Shown here: positions 33,870 through 42,992 of the stretch, piece after piece
How positions within the stretch are numbered: position 1 is the first letter of the stretch
Layout of the letters: the number at the start of each line of letters is the position of its first letter
NCBI RefSeq assembly: GCF_001413925.1
Contig: NZ_LBMJ01000001.1
Location: 434,001 to 498,000 of the forward strand
Source: Nonlabens sp. YIK11
GTDB taxonomy: Bacteria; Bacteroidota; Bacteroidia; Flavobacteriales; Flavobacteriaceae
DNA: 64,000 bases
Reading direction: 5' to 3'
Position numbers and translations under genes: made by a program
Notes under the pieces: generated by a model
What the model was told of the DNA's origin: nothing
The model's database searches: none
What the model saw: only the letters and a program-made list of their open reading frames with translations

Positions 33870-34973
33870 TTAGTTTGCTTTGGCAGCCTTGGCCATTTCC
33901 TTGGCTTGCTCGTTACGCTCAATCTTGTGATCTGGACGTGTCCAGCGTGGCTTTTCACCTTGATCTTTATACTTGGAATATTGCTCTTCTACCGTTTCTG
34001 GTTGTGCCTTTTTGACAAATGGCTTCATAGGTTCCAGTCCTAACATCTTGAACATTTCCATGTCCTCGTTTACGTCTGGATTAGGCGTCGTGAGCAGTTT
34101 GTCTCCAGCAAAAATAGAGTTGGCGCCCGCAAAGAAACACATGGCTTGTCCTTCACGGCTCATACTGGTTCTTCCAGCACTCAATCGCACTTGGGTTTGT
34201 GGCATCACAATTCTTGTAGTCGCCACCATACGGATCATTTCCCAAATGGAAACTGGTTCCTGCTCTTCCAGCGGTGTTCCCTCAACGGCTACCAGTGCGT
34301 TGATAGGTGTACTTTCTGGCTGCGGACTCAAACTCGCAAGTGCGACAAGCATTCCTGCGCGATCCTCTACGTTCTCACCCATTCCAATGATTCCACCACT
34401 ACAAACAGTCACGTTGGTCTTACGTACGTTCCCTATGGTATCCAGACGATCCTGGTAACCACGAGTGGAAATTACTTCCTTGTAATATTCCTCGCTACTG
34501 TCAAGGTTGTGGTTGTAAGCGTACAAACCAGCCTCGGCAAGTCTGTGGGCTTGGTTTTCTGTAATCATTCCAAGTGTGCAGCACACTTCCATATCTAGTT
34601 TGTTGATGGTACGTACCATTTCAAGAACTTGATCAAATTCAGGACCGTCCTTGACGTTTCTCCATGCTGCTCCCATACAAACTCTGGAACTACCGCTAGA
34701 TTTGGCACGCAAGGCTTGCGCCTTGACTTGACTTACAGACATTAGATCATTGCCTTCGATATCTGTATGATAGCGAGCGGCCTGTGGACAGTATCCGCAA
34801 TCTTCTGGACAACCACCAGTTTTTATGGATAGCAAAGTAGAAACCTGCACCTGATTAGGGTTATGATATTCCCTATGTACAGTAGCTGCATCATAAAGCA
34901 GTTCCATAATAGGTTTATTATATATAGCCAGAACTTCTTCTTTAGTCCAGTCGTGTCGGGTATTTGTTAGCAT
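33870..34973 (-). CDS. bioB: Biotin synthase
   Basis: A 367-aa radical-SAM enzyme inserting sulfur into dethiobiotin. It has the cluster motif CPEDCGYC (CxxxCxxC) in the segment SIKTGGCPEDCGYCPQAARY, plus the conserved YNHNLDSS and CSGGIIGMGE. The C-terminal ~40 residues are charged. ATG 34973 lies 2 nt after the stop of the upstream hydrolase gene. Last biosynthetic gene of the leftward bio cluster. Confidence 0.96.
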   Translation of the reverse strand: MLTNTRHDWTKEEVLAIYNKPIMELLYDAATVHREYHNPNQVQVSTLLSIKTGGCPEDCGYCPQAARYHTDIEGNDLMSVSQVKAQALRAKSSGSSRVCMGAAWRNVKDGPEFDQVLEMVRTINKLDMEVCCTLGMITENQAHRLAEAGLYAYNHNLDSSEEYYKEVISTRGYQDRLDTIGNVRKTNVTVCSGGIIGMGENVEDRAGMLVALASLSPQPESTPINALVAVEGTPLEEQEPVSIWEMIRMVATTRIVMPQTQVRLSAGRTSMSREGQAMCFFAGANSIFAGDKLLTTPNPDVNEDMEMFKMLGLEPMKPFVKKAQPETVEEQYSKYKDQGEKPRWTRPDHKIERNEQAKEMAKAAKAN

Positions 34974-34975
34974 AG

Positions 34976-35938
34976 TTATTTGTTTATCTCAAAAAATTCT
35001 TCGAATAGCTTGTAGAACTTTGGGGGTTCCTCAAGATAGGGATTGTGCCCGCTATTCTCAAACATTTCAAATTGTGCCTGTGGCATGAAGGTTTTGTATT
35101 GTACTGCAAATTCTGGTGTAGAGACGCCATCATATCTACCGGCTATGATTAGTGTTTTTGCCTTGACGTCTTTCAACATTCTACGGTAATCTTGTTCAAT
35201 CATACTACCGCTCACATCAAAATCGCCATCAGGACCTATGATCTGTTCATAGACCTCGTTTGCCCAACCACGATAATCGGTATCGGGAACGTTTTGTTGC
35301 AAGCTAGTATTGTGGTAATAGATATACTTAGTAGGAAAGGTAGCATAAAGATCTTGTAGCGGCTGGTCTGTCGAGACATAACCTAGCGCTCTCAAAGAAT
35401 CCACCTTCACCCATTTTTCTGGAAAATGTGTTTTTGAATAGTGGTTATAGCTATCACAATTGGCCTGCCACATGGCGCCACTATGAAAGCCATTGATAAG
35501 CATCATTTTTTCTACTTTATCGCCGTACTTGATAGCATAGGCTTGCGCGGGAACGGTACCATAAGAATGTCCTACCAATGATATCTTATCAAGATTGAGA
35601 TGCTTCCTAATCTTCTCGATCATCTCGACATCAGCTTCAACCGTGTACTCTTCTTTATTGCTGGCATTGTCAGACTTGCCTCTACCCAACCAATCAAAAA
35701 ATACCACTTTATTGGAAGTGTAGTACTGGCCAAAATTTCCCTTCATATAATCATGCGAGTTTCCAGGACCGCCAGGCAAGAAGAAAATCGGGTCACCTTC
35801 GCCTTTGACTTCAAGGTTGATCTTGTACCCATCGATGGTGATAAACTCACTGCTGAATTTATCAAAGATGTTTGGGTCTGTTTGCGCTTTCGCGAAAGCG
35901 GAACAGATCAAAATCAATAAAACACATCTCATTTTCAT
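34976..35938 (-). CDS. Exported alpha/beta hydrolase (prolyl-aminopeptidase-like) in the biotin cluster
   Basis: A 320-aa protein: signal peptide MKMRCVLLILICSAFAKAQ, then an alpha/beta-hydrolase domain with oxyanion region FLPGGPGNSHDYM, nucleophile elbow VGHSYGTVPA, and C-terminal GRYDGVS and NSGHNPYLEEP giving Asp and His. The signal-peptidase recognition sequence AKA is supplied by a copy of the palindromic repeat. I start at ATG 35938; the frame extends to 35989, but only the shorter form has a normal signal. Position between KAS and bioB suggests a BioH-like role, yet export argues against it. Confidence 0.82.
   Translation of the reverse strand: MKMRCVLLILICSAFAKAQTDPNIFDKFSSEFITIDGYKINLEVKGEGDPIFFLPGGPGNSHDYMKGNFGQYYTSNKVVFFDWLGRGKSDNASNKEEYTVEADVEMIEKIRKHLNLDKISLVGHSYGTVPAQAYAIKYGDKVEKMMLINGFHSGAMWQANCDSYNHYSKTHFPEKWVKVDSLRALGYVSTDQPLQDLYATFPTKYIYYHNTSLQQNVPDTDYRGWANEVYEQIIGPDGDFDVSGSMIEQDYRRMLKDVKAKTLIIAGRYDGVSTPEFAVQYKTFMPQAQFEMFENSGHNPYLEEPPKFYKLFEEFFEINK
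35886..35899. repeat. Dispersed palindrome, copy 13
   Basis: Exact copy in the signal-peptide region of the hydrolase gene, read as AFAKA. Confidence 0.9.
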
Positions 35939-36011
35939 GGGTACACCGCTTGAAAGTTTACCAATTGGGCAAAACCAAAAATAAAACAAAATCAGGCCAC
36001 TTCTTGATTGC

Positions 36012-37160
36012 TTACAATTCCTTTTCTACAAGGATACTCACACAGTTGCCGCCAAAACCACTAGCGTTGATCAATATTTTGCGAGGAACCACAGACCTCT
36101 CTCGCGGATTCACAAAATTACCTGATACATAAGGGATTGCAGGTATCTGTGCAGTGCTCAACATCTGTACCGCCATGAACAAATTGACCGCAGCACTGGC
36201 GCCCAACGTGTGCCCTATTTGCCATTTATTGTTACACAACTGCGGATGAAGTTCCCCAAAAGCAGCCTTTATCGCTGCCAGTTCTGATCGATCGCCCTGA
36301 AGCGTTGCCGGTGCATGCGTGATAATTGCATCTATATCCTGCAAATCCTGGCCTTCCATCGCTTGTTTCATGGAATGCTGGAACCCGATGCCATCGTTAG
36401 AGACTGAAGTCGCACTGGTTAGGTTCTCAATGGAAGTACCATAACCCGTGATTTTGATCTTGGTAGTAGCTGGTTTTTTGGATAACACAAAACAGGCGGC
36501 AGCTTCTCCCAGAATCATTTGATTGCTGTTTTTTTCCATGTCCAGAGCACGGCAAGGATAATCACCACTTTCCTGTGAATAGATGCGTAGCGCCTTCATT
36601 TGCGCAATGGTAAAATCGGTTAGAGGCGCTTCGGCACCACCAGCGATAAAAGTGGTGGCCATACCACTTTCCAGCCAAGCAATGGCATTTAAAATGGAAT
36701 GCGCTGCCGTGGCACAAGTGATGGAATGAGAAAAAGCAGCAGCTCGTGTCCCTAGATCCTGGGCAATCCAACTGCTGATGTTCCCTAAGGTTGTCAATGG
36801 TGATGTAGGCACAGGAACCTGACCGGTTTTTACAAAGCCGGCATGAAACTCTTCCCAGATTCCTGTCGCACCGCGACTGGAACCTATATTGATGGCTACA
36901 TTCTTATCTACCAATTTTAATTGACGTGCCGCCAATATGGCTAGAATCGTTGATCGATCCAGCTTTTGATAATGAGTGTTTTCCTCACGTAAATTAGTTA
37001 TGGCTTGCTCTGTGGCCTGATCAACCTTTCCTACCGCAGTTCCCTCATGATGACAAAAAAAAGCTCTAGCCGACTCAAAACCGATTTCGCCTAAGGGAGA
37101 AACCAGTGATGCATCGTGTATGTAAATGGGGTTTTTCAATGGATAGATTTCGGCTTGCAA
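36012..37160 (-). CDS. Beta-ketoacyl synthase in the biotin cluster
   Basis: A thiolase-fold protein of about 382 aa. The catalytic Cys lies in SHSITCATAAHSILNA, and the two His in IITHAPATLQGD and KWQIGHTLGASAA, so Cys-His-His is complete and it should be active. It begins at TTG 37160, or at TTG 37139 (KNPIYIHDASLVSPLG, the usual family start); no ATG is available. A ketosynthase beside bioA is common in Bacteroidetes bio clusters and may make the pimeloyl chain, but this is inference. Confidence 0.82.
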   Translation of the reverse strand: MQAEIYPLKNPIYIHDASLVSPLGEIGFESARAFFCHHEGTAVGKVDQATEQAITNLREENTHYQKLDRSTILAILAARQLKLVDKNVAINIGSSRGATGIWEEFHAGFVKTGQVPVPTSPLTTLGNISSWIAQDLGTRAAAFSHSITCATAAHSILNAIAWLESGMATTFIAGGAEAPLTDFTIAQMKALRIYSQESGDYPCRALDMEKNSNQMILGEAAACFVLSKKPATTKIKITGYGTSIENLTSATSVSNDGIGFQHSMKQAMEGQDLQDIDAIITHAPATLQGDRSELAAIKAAFGELHPQLCNNKWQIGHTLGASAAVNLFMAVQMLSTAQIPAIPYVSGNFVNPRERSVVPRKILINASGFGGNCVSILVEKEL

Positions 37161-37199
37161 AAATGAGGAAAAGCCATGAAAAATGACACCTTGAATGGT

Positions 37200-38480
37200 C
37201 TAAACTAACCGTGAATCCAGAAATTCCATAATGGTTTTGTAAAGAAAATCCAGCTCTGTCGATGTAGTCGTAAAAGGCGGTACTAAGTAGATTGTTTTCC
37301 CTAAGGGTCGCAGGAAAACTCCTCGACTCCAAAACCACTGGAAGATCTCGTTGCGCTCATTCCCGTAGCGCTGCATTTCTAGGTCAAGGTCTAAGGCCAG
37401 AATCACGCCGCAATGACGCACTTGTGCCACTAGCTTGTGTTTTTCCAAAGTTGGTTTAAAAGCAGCATGTGATTCTTTGATCCTTGCAATTCCTTCCTGG
37501 ATTTCATTAGAAGTCAATAGGTCAATACTGGCAGCTGCCACCGCACATCCCAACGGATTTCCAGAATAGGTATGCCCGTGAAAAAAGCCGCGACTGGTCT
37601 CATCACTTAAAAAGGCATCGTACACCTCTTGTGTACAACTAGTGATCGCCATAGGCATGATGCCACCTGTCAATGCTTTGGATAGACAAATAATATCCGG
37701 CTTATTGAGCATCTGGTCACTTGCAAAATAACTTCCGGTTTTTCCAAAACCTGTCATGACCTCATCTGCAATGGAAAGAATTCCGCTTTCGCGAAAGCGT
37801 CTTATCAAACGGCACAACGCACTACCATCATTCATTTGCATGGCAGCGGCACCTTGCACGAGCGGCTCATAAATAAAACTGGCAATTTTATGATCATCAA
37901 TAAGCTGATCCACTTGTTCCAAAACCGAATCCACATTCTCTAATGTTGGCGCTGGTATGCGAATGACCTCAATCAAAAGATCCTCAAAAGGACCGTTGTA
38001 CACCGACAGTCCCGAGGCGCTCATCGCACCAAAAGTGTCACCGTGAAATCCACCTTCCAGCGCTACCACGGCGAGTCGCTTCTCACCACGATTAAAATGA
38101 TACTGAAATGCCATTTTAAGAGCAATCTCTACGCTGGTAGATCCATTTTCTGAAAAGAACAGTTTACTTTGATTATGAGGCAAAATGTTGAGTAGTTTCT
38201 CCGCTAAAATTACCGCCGGTTCATGCGTCATGCCGGCAAAAACTACATGGTGCAATTGCTCGACTTGCTTTTGTAACGCATTGATCAGTGTAGTGTTACA
38301 GTGTCCATAACTGCAGGTGTACCAGCTGGAGATCGCATCAAAATAACGATTACCATCGTGATCGTATAGGAAGTTACCACGCGCATGAGAAATGGCAAGA
38401 GGCGGCAATGCTGTCTTATGCTGGGTCAATGGATGCCAGATATGCTGCGCATCTTTTTTTAGAATGTCGCTGGCATTCAT
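37200..38480 (-). CDS. bioA: Adenosylmethionine-8-amino-7-oxononanoate aminotransferase
   Basis: A 426-aa class-III PLP aminotransferase that makes 7,8-diaminononanoate using SAM as amino donor. Start HIWHPLTQHKT is the BioA fingerprint; the PLP lysine sits in CLSKALTGGIMPMA. GNPLGCAVA is also conserved. The ATG overlaps the bioD stop by 4 nt. A palindromic repeat adds RRFRESGIL between conserved blocks near residue 228. The downstream KAS gene follows after 39 nt. Confidence 0.95.
   Translation of the reverse strand: MNASDILKKDAQHIWHPLTQHKTALPPLAISHARGNFLYDHDGNRYFDAISSWYTCSYGHCNTTLINALQKQVEQLHHVVFAGMTHEPAVILAEKLLNILPHNQSKLFFSENGSTSVEIALKMAFQYHFNRGEKRLAVVALEGGFHGDTFGAMSASGLSVYNGPFEDLLIEVIRIPAPTLENVDSVLEQVDQLIDDHKIASFIYEPLVQGAAAMQMNDGSALCRLIRRFRESGILSIADEVMTGFGKTGSYFASDQMLNKPDIICLSKALTGGIMPMAITSCTQEVYDAFLSDETSRGFFHGHTYSGNPLGCAVAAASIDLLTSNEIQEGIARIKESHAAFKPTLEKHKLVAQVRHCGVILALDLDLEMQRYGNERNEIFQWFWSRGVFLRPLGKTIYLVPPFTTTSTELDFLYKTIMEFLDSRLV
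37785..37798. repeat. Dispersed palindrome, copy 14
   Basis: Exact copy inside bioA, read as RFRES. Confidence 0.9.
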
Positions 38481-39094
38481 AACTGTTCTAGTTTTGCCTT
38501 GAATTCTCGAGCGTAATCTTTGATTAATTGCGGTGTAATGGCTTCATGTCTTTCCATATGACCTATGGTAGGAACGCCGCTCATTTTTTCTATGATGTCA
38601 ATCGTACCGTCTAGATCTACATGGTTATAGATAATACCAGCACATTTTAGTCCTTTGGACTTTAAATAAGAAATACTCAATAATGTGTGATTGATGCTGC
38701 CCAGATAACCAGAACTTATCAAAACAATTTTATCTGTAGGCAGCATCAAATCTGCGATAGTATGTTGATCATTGATGGGAACGAGTAAACCTCCAGCACC
38801 TTCAATAATCAGGTTTTTTGGGGTTTGCGGTCTTTTGATATTGTCCATCGCGATGCTTACACCATCAATTTCTGCAGCTTTGTGTGGACTCATGGGCGTT
38901 TTGAGGCGGTAAGATTCTGGGTGGAACGTACCGGTATGATCAGGCAGTAACTCTTTAATGGTGCCTCGATCGGTTTCGGTGAGGCCGCTTTGTATGGGTT
39001 TCCAATAGTCTGCATCCAGCGCGAGGGTTGCAATGGCTGCAGCTACAGTTTTGCCTACATCGGTTCCTATTCCAGTAATAAAATAACTACTCAT
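38477..39094 (-). CDS. bioD: Dethiobiotin synthetase
   Basis: A 205-aa ATP-dependent carboxylase forming the ureido ring of dethiobiotin. It has the P-loop FITGIGTDVGKT at residues 5-16, WKPIQSG, and EGAGGLLVPIN. I start at ATG 39094, which gives the correct family N-terminus; the frame runs 216 nt further upstream but into the preceding gene. It overlaps DUF2007 upstream by 8 nt and bioA downstream by 4 nt. Confidence 0.95.
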   Translation of the reverse strand: MSSYFITGIGTDVGKTVAAAIATLALDADYWKPIQSGLTETDRGTIKELLPDHTGTFHPESYRLKTPMSPHKAAEIDGVSIAMDNIKRPQTPKNLIIEGAGGLLVPINDQHTIADLMLPTDKIVLISSGYLGSINHTLLSISYLKSKGLKCAGIIYNHVDLDGTIDIIEKMSGVPTIGHMERHEAITPQLIKDYAREFKAKLEQL

Positions 39095-39500
39095 GTAAAT
39101 CAAATTCAAAAGCACAGTTCGTGCATTTATACAATTTATGTTTTCTAAGTGGCAGCAGGCTATAGGTAATCGCTTTGATGACCTCAATAAAACCGCTGGC
39201 GCTATTGATATCTTGCTGTTCTCGCACTTTGCGCTTCTTACAATTGGGACAGATGATATAATCTGTGATACGCTGCGATAATTCTGGTGAAGATTTCTCA
39301 ATGATGGCAAGTGCCTTGATAAAATCCTCTATATAAACATCCATTTTGACACCACCTATGGCGTTTGTCGCAAAGGGATCTGATGCAATAGTAAACTCAT
39401 CACGTAAGAACACTTCTATATTCTCGCTCTCAAGTTTGCTCTTGATCACAGCTGCCTCTGCCGGGTAAGAAAAGGTCGCCACGGTGCGGAATTTGTTCAT
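39087..39500 (-). CDS. DUF2007-type protein with C-terminal zinc ribbon
   Basis: A 137-aa protein. Residues 1-70 resemble DUF2007 (FRTVATFSYPAEAAVIKSKLESENIEVFLRDE), a putative signal-transducing domain related to PII folds. The C-terminal part has ICPNCKKRK and YKCTNCAFEF, a four-Cys zinc ribbon. It starts at ATG 39500, overlapping bioF by 4 nt, and ends inside the bioD start. Being cotranscribed suggests a link to biotin synthesis, but it may simply be a passenger. Confidence 0.75.
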   Translation of the reverse strand: MNKFRTVATFSYPAEAAVIKSKLESENIEVFLRDEFTIASDPFATNAIGGVKMDVYIEDFIKALAIIEKSSPELSQRITDYIICPNCKKRKVREQQDINSASGFIEVIKAITYSLLPLRKHKLYKCTNCAFEFDLHE

Positions 39501-40618
39501 TGCTTCTTGAGTATTCCAGCTAAGGTATGTAGCATTTGCTCGCATTCCTGAGCGGTATTGAAACTATGCAGGCATATGCGCAATCGTTCCTCGCCAGCAG
39601 GAACGGTAGGTGACAAGATCGGTCTTATGTCATAGCCTTTATCCTGTAGTTGCATCGCGGCATTTTTGACCAGTTTATTATCTGGGATGATACAGGTTTG
39701 AATAGGTGTTACGCTTTCGCGAAAGCGTAATCTCAACCCACTTTGTATCACTAATCTATTGAATTGCTTCACGAGCATCTGTAGCTTTTCCACCTCTTGG
39801 GAATCCTGAATGAGAAGATCGTAGGCATTTGAAATGCAATTCAAAGAATGCTGCGGCAATGCTGTGGTGTACACAAAGCTACGGGCAAAATTGACCAAAA
39901 ACTGATTGAGGTCAAATCCTCCCAAAACCGCCGCGCCATGAGAACCCATTGATTTGCCGTAGGTAACGATGCGAGCAAAAATCTCGTTTTCAAGTTGTAG
40001 GGATTGTGCCAGACCTTCACCATGGTTGCCTACCGTTCCTAGAGCATGAGCCTCGTCCAGAATAAGATGAACGTTATCCTTTTTCTTCACAAGCTCGATC
40101 AACTCTACCAGATTGGGCATATCGCCGTCCATGGAAAAGACGCTTTCTGTAATGATATAGACTTCCTGATTTTCTTCTTTGGAAAATTTATCCAGCAAGA
40201 TAGCCAAGTGACCCAGATCGTTATGACGGAATTTAAGCGATCGTGCGTCGCTTAGCTTCATCGCATCACGTATACTGGCGTGTACGTACTCATCGTACAA
40301 AATAAGATCGCCACGTTGTGCCACGCTGCTTATCAATCCTAAGTTAGCATCATATCCAGAATTGAAAATTAAGGCCGATTCTGTTTTATGGTAATCTGCA
40401 ATTTTTTGTTCCAGATCCTGGAAGTCTTTTGTTTGTCCGGTTAGCAATCGGGAACCGGTTGCGCCGTGGTGTTCGCTTTGGACAGGTTTGAGTTTTTTTG
40501 AAAAGCCTAAATAATCGTTTGATGAAAAGTCAATAAGCCCAGTTGTGGTCTTGAGTTCGCGCATGCTTTGATTAGCATGTCGCTGGGCTAATTTTATAAG
40601 AAGCTTTTCTGGAATCAT
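39497..40618 (-). CDS. bioF: 8-amino-7-oxononanoate synthase
   Basis: A 373-aa PLP enzyme joining alanine and pimeloyl-thioester. Start FSSNDYLGFS, LILDEAHALGTVG with the PLP Asp/His, and VTYGKSMGSHGAAVLGG with the catalytic Lys are intact. First gene of the leftward biotin cluster. A palindromic repeat encodes RLRFRESVTP near residue 300. A possible -7 box TATTTTTG lies only 5 nt upstream of the ATG, and a 7-bp inverted repeat lies 33 nt upstream. Confidence 0.94.
   Translation of the reverse strand: MIPEKLLIKLAQRHANQSMRELKTTTGLIDFSSNDYLGFSKKLKPVQSEHHGATGSRLLTGQTKDFQDLEQKIADYHKTESALIFNSGYDANLGLISSVAQRGDLILYDEYVHASIRDAMKLSDARSLKFRHNDLGHLAILLDKFSKEENQEVYIITESVFSMDGDMPNLVELIELVKKKDNVHLILDEAHALGTVGNHGEGLAQSLQLENEIFARIVTYGKSMGSHGAAVLGGFDLNQFLVNFARSFVYTTALPQHSLNCISNAYDLLIQDSQEVEKLQMLVKQFNRLVIQSGLRLRFRESVTPIQTCIIPDNKLVKNAAMQLQDKGYDIRPILSPTVPAGEERLRICLHSFNTAQECEQMLHTLAGILKKQ
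39713..39726. repeat. Dispersed palindrome, copy 15
   Basis: Exact copy inside bioF, read as RFRES. Confidence 0.9.
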
Positions 40619-40650
40619 GAGTTCAAAAATAACGGAAATAGCTTCTTTAG

Positions 40651-40667
40651 TTCCCTAAAATAGGGAA
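40651..40667. promoter_or_regulatory. Inverted repeat upstream of bioF
   Basis: ttcccta-aaa-tagggaa, a perfect 7-bp inverted repeat 33 nt before the bioF ATG and 103 nt before the divergent phytochrome gene. Operator-like; regulator unknown. Confidence 0.45.
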
Positions 40668-40769
40668 AGGTGTAGGAATTGATTGTTCGAGACTCCATAT
40701 ACGTTAAAATATTATTAAAAGTAGGAAAAGACTTCCAACCCTATCTAGTTAATTTAAGATCTTTCTCGC

Positions 40770-42992
40770 ATGCAATTGACCCGTTATCCCAGCAAAACAG
40801 ATTTAGAAACCTGTGAGCAAGAACCTATCCATCTTATCCCTAAAATCCAGCAACACGGGTTTGTTATTGTTCTTGATAAAGAGGATAAAATCATCCAGGT
40901 AAGTGATAACATCAATCGCTTTTTAGAGGTCGAAATTGACGCGGTTTTAAGCAGCCACATTGAAACCATCTGTGAACCATCAACGCTGAGTCTGTTACAA
41001 GAGTGGAAAAAAAATAAGCGTTCTCACGTTCCCTTTACATTTTCATCATCTGGTAAGGAATTTACCGCCATACCTCACGCCATCGAGGATATGACGTATA
41101 TGGATTTGGAACCCATCGCCAGCGATTGGGATTCTTTTGCCTTCCAGCAGGAAATGCTCGATACCTTGAAGCAGCTCAATACCGCTAACAATGAGTCTGA
41201 ACTAACCGGTATGGCAGCAACCTTACTCAAAGAGTTGCTGGGCTATGATCGTGTGATGATCTATCAATTTGACGAGAACTGGAACGGTACCGTCGTAGCA
41301 GAATCCAAGGAAGATCATCTGGAATCATGGAAAGGCCTACACTACCCTGCAGGAGATATTCCAGCCAATGCCCGTAAACTATTCTTAGAGCAAGGCGTGC
41401 GTATTTTAAGTGATGTGTCGTCCACTTACAGTGACATCGTTCCTACCGTGAATCCAGTCTTAAAATCTTTGGTTCCTACCGGTCAGTCTCATTTACGTGG
41501 ATCATCGCCTATACATATTGAGTACCTAAATAACATGAAGGTCGCTGCCACTTTAAATTGCGCTATTGTCAAAGACGAGCAGTTATGGGGTCTCATCGCC
41601 TGTCATCATTACTCAGCTAAATTTGTCAATTTTCATAAACGCAAATCTTGTCAATTGCTAGCAGAGATGTTTAGCAATCAACTTACGGTAAAGAATACCA
41701 AATGGGTATTGAAGAAAGTTAATGACTCTACAAATACCAGAGCAAAACTGATCAAGCATATCAGTAAAAACTGGGATCTCGTGGCTGGTGTTTGTGATCA
41801 CAAAATCACGGGAAAGGATCTAATTAACTGCGATGGCTTTGCCATCATTTATAATAATGAATACCGTACCGTTGGTCACTGCCCAACTAGATCTGTTGCA
41901 GAGCAACTGATGAATGAACTGGAACATCAATTGTCAAAGAAGCGATGTTATGCATCCAACAGTCTAGTAAAAGATTTTGAATGGATGGAGCCACTTGCAG
42001 CTGATTTCTCGGGTCTGTTGTGTCATAAAATAGGTGTGGATGATCAAGAAGCTGTCATGTGGTTTAGAAAAGAACAACGAGCTCATGTTACTTGGGGCGG
42101 AAAAAACGACAAGCAGGATCAAAAAGAAAAAAGCGAGCGACTTTCGCCTCGCAAATCCTTTGAAAAATGGACTGAAGAATTGCGATACACCAGCGTGGAA
42201 TGGCAGGATTTTGAACAAGCTGCCGCCAGCGCTTTTGTAGATGATCTACAAAGTGTTATTGTCTCCAGGTATGGCGAGGTCAATCGCTTGAACAAACAAT
42301 TGGAAAGCCTCAATCAGGAATTGGAAAGCTTTAGCTATAGCGTGAGTCACGATTTGAGAGGACCTTTACGAGGTATTGATGGATTTGCACAAATCCTTAT
42401 GGAAGACTATGCAGATACTCTGGATGAATACGGGAAAAACTCCATTAAAATCATCATTCAAAGTGCAGAGAAGATGAACAGACTCATGGATGACATCTTG
42501 AGTTACAGCGGTCTAAGCAGTGTAGAGGTTATTAGCGATTATCAAGATGCTGCGAGCTTGTGTGAATCCATCATTGTGGAACATAGATTAAAGGAAAAAT
42601 ATCCCAACACCACAGTTAGCATTCAGGATTCCATGCCATCTATATACGGTGACAAGACCATGGTGCTACAACTATTTTCCAATTTGATAACGAATGCTTT
42701 TAAATACTCATCAAAAGTTGATCATCCAAAAATAGAAATAGGCAGTTACAATAAAGACGACAAAACCATTTATTACGTCAAAGACAATGGCATAGGATTT
42801 GACCCACAATATCAGGATAAAATATTTGGAGTTTTTACCCGATTATTCACGACCGAATATGAAGGCAGTGGCGTTGGACTAGCAATAGTACAGCGTATTA
42901 TTTTTAAACACGATGGAAAAATCTGGGTGATTACCGAGGTTGGCAAAGGAGCAACATTTAATTTTTACCTAGCAAATGGACCAGGTCAATAA
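40770..42992 (+). CDS. bphP: Bacteriophytochrome histidine kinase
   Basis: A 740-aa cytoplasmic red/far-red light sensor. Order: PAS with Cys15 (DLETCEQEPIHLIPKIQQHG), the biliverdin attachment site of bacteriophytochromes; GAF with YPAGDIPANAR (about residue 192; usually PASDIP) and SPIHIEYLNNM; PHY (about 330-490); a coiled linker; HisKA with SYSVSHDLRGPLRGIDGF (about 520); and HATPase_c (NLITNAFKYS, DNGIGFD, GSGVGLAIV). It should phosphorylate the response regulators encoded next. Heme oxygenase three genes downstream would supply biliverdin. Confidence 0.93.
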   Translation: MQLTRYPSKTDLETCEQEPIHLIPKIQQHGFVIVLDKEDKIIQVSDNINRFLEVEIDAVLSSHIETICEPSTLSLLQEWKKNKRSHVPFTFSSSGKEFTAIPHAIEDMTYMDLEPIASDWDSFAFQQEMLDTLKQLNTANNESELTGMAATLLKELLGYDRVMIYQFDENWNGTVVAESKEDHLESWKGLHYPAGDIPANARKLFLEQGVRILSDVSSTYSDIVPTVNPVLKSLVPTGQSHLRGSSPIHIEYLNNMKVAATLNCAIVKDEQLWGLIACHHYSAKFVNFHKRKSCQLLAEMFSNQLTVKNTKWVLKKVNDSTNTRAKLIKHISKNWDLVAGVCDHKITGKDLINCDGFAIIYNNEYRTVGHCPTRSVAEQLMNELEHQLSKKRCYASNSLVKDFEWMEPLAADFSGLLCHKIGVDDQEAVMWFRKEQRAHVTWGGKNDKQDQKEKSERLSPRKSFEKWTEELRYTSVEWQDFEQAAASAFVDDLQSVIVSRYGEVNRLNKQLESLNQELESFSYSVSHDLRGPLRGIDGFAQILMEDYADTLDEYGKNSIKIIIQSAEKMNRLMDDILSYSGLSSVEVISDYQDAASLCESIIVEHRLKEKYPNTTVSIQDSMPSIYGDKTMVLQLFSNLITNAFKYSSKVDHPKIEIGSYNKDDKTIYYVKDNGIGFDPQYQDKIFGVFTRLFTTEYEGSGVGLAIVQRIIFKHDGKIWVITEVGKGATFNFYLANGPGQ

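Noticed and set aside
33973-34458. Plus-strand 161-aa ORF
   Set aside because: Antisense shadow of bioB.
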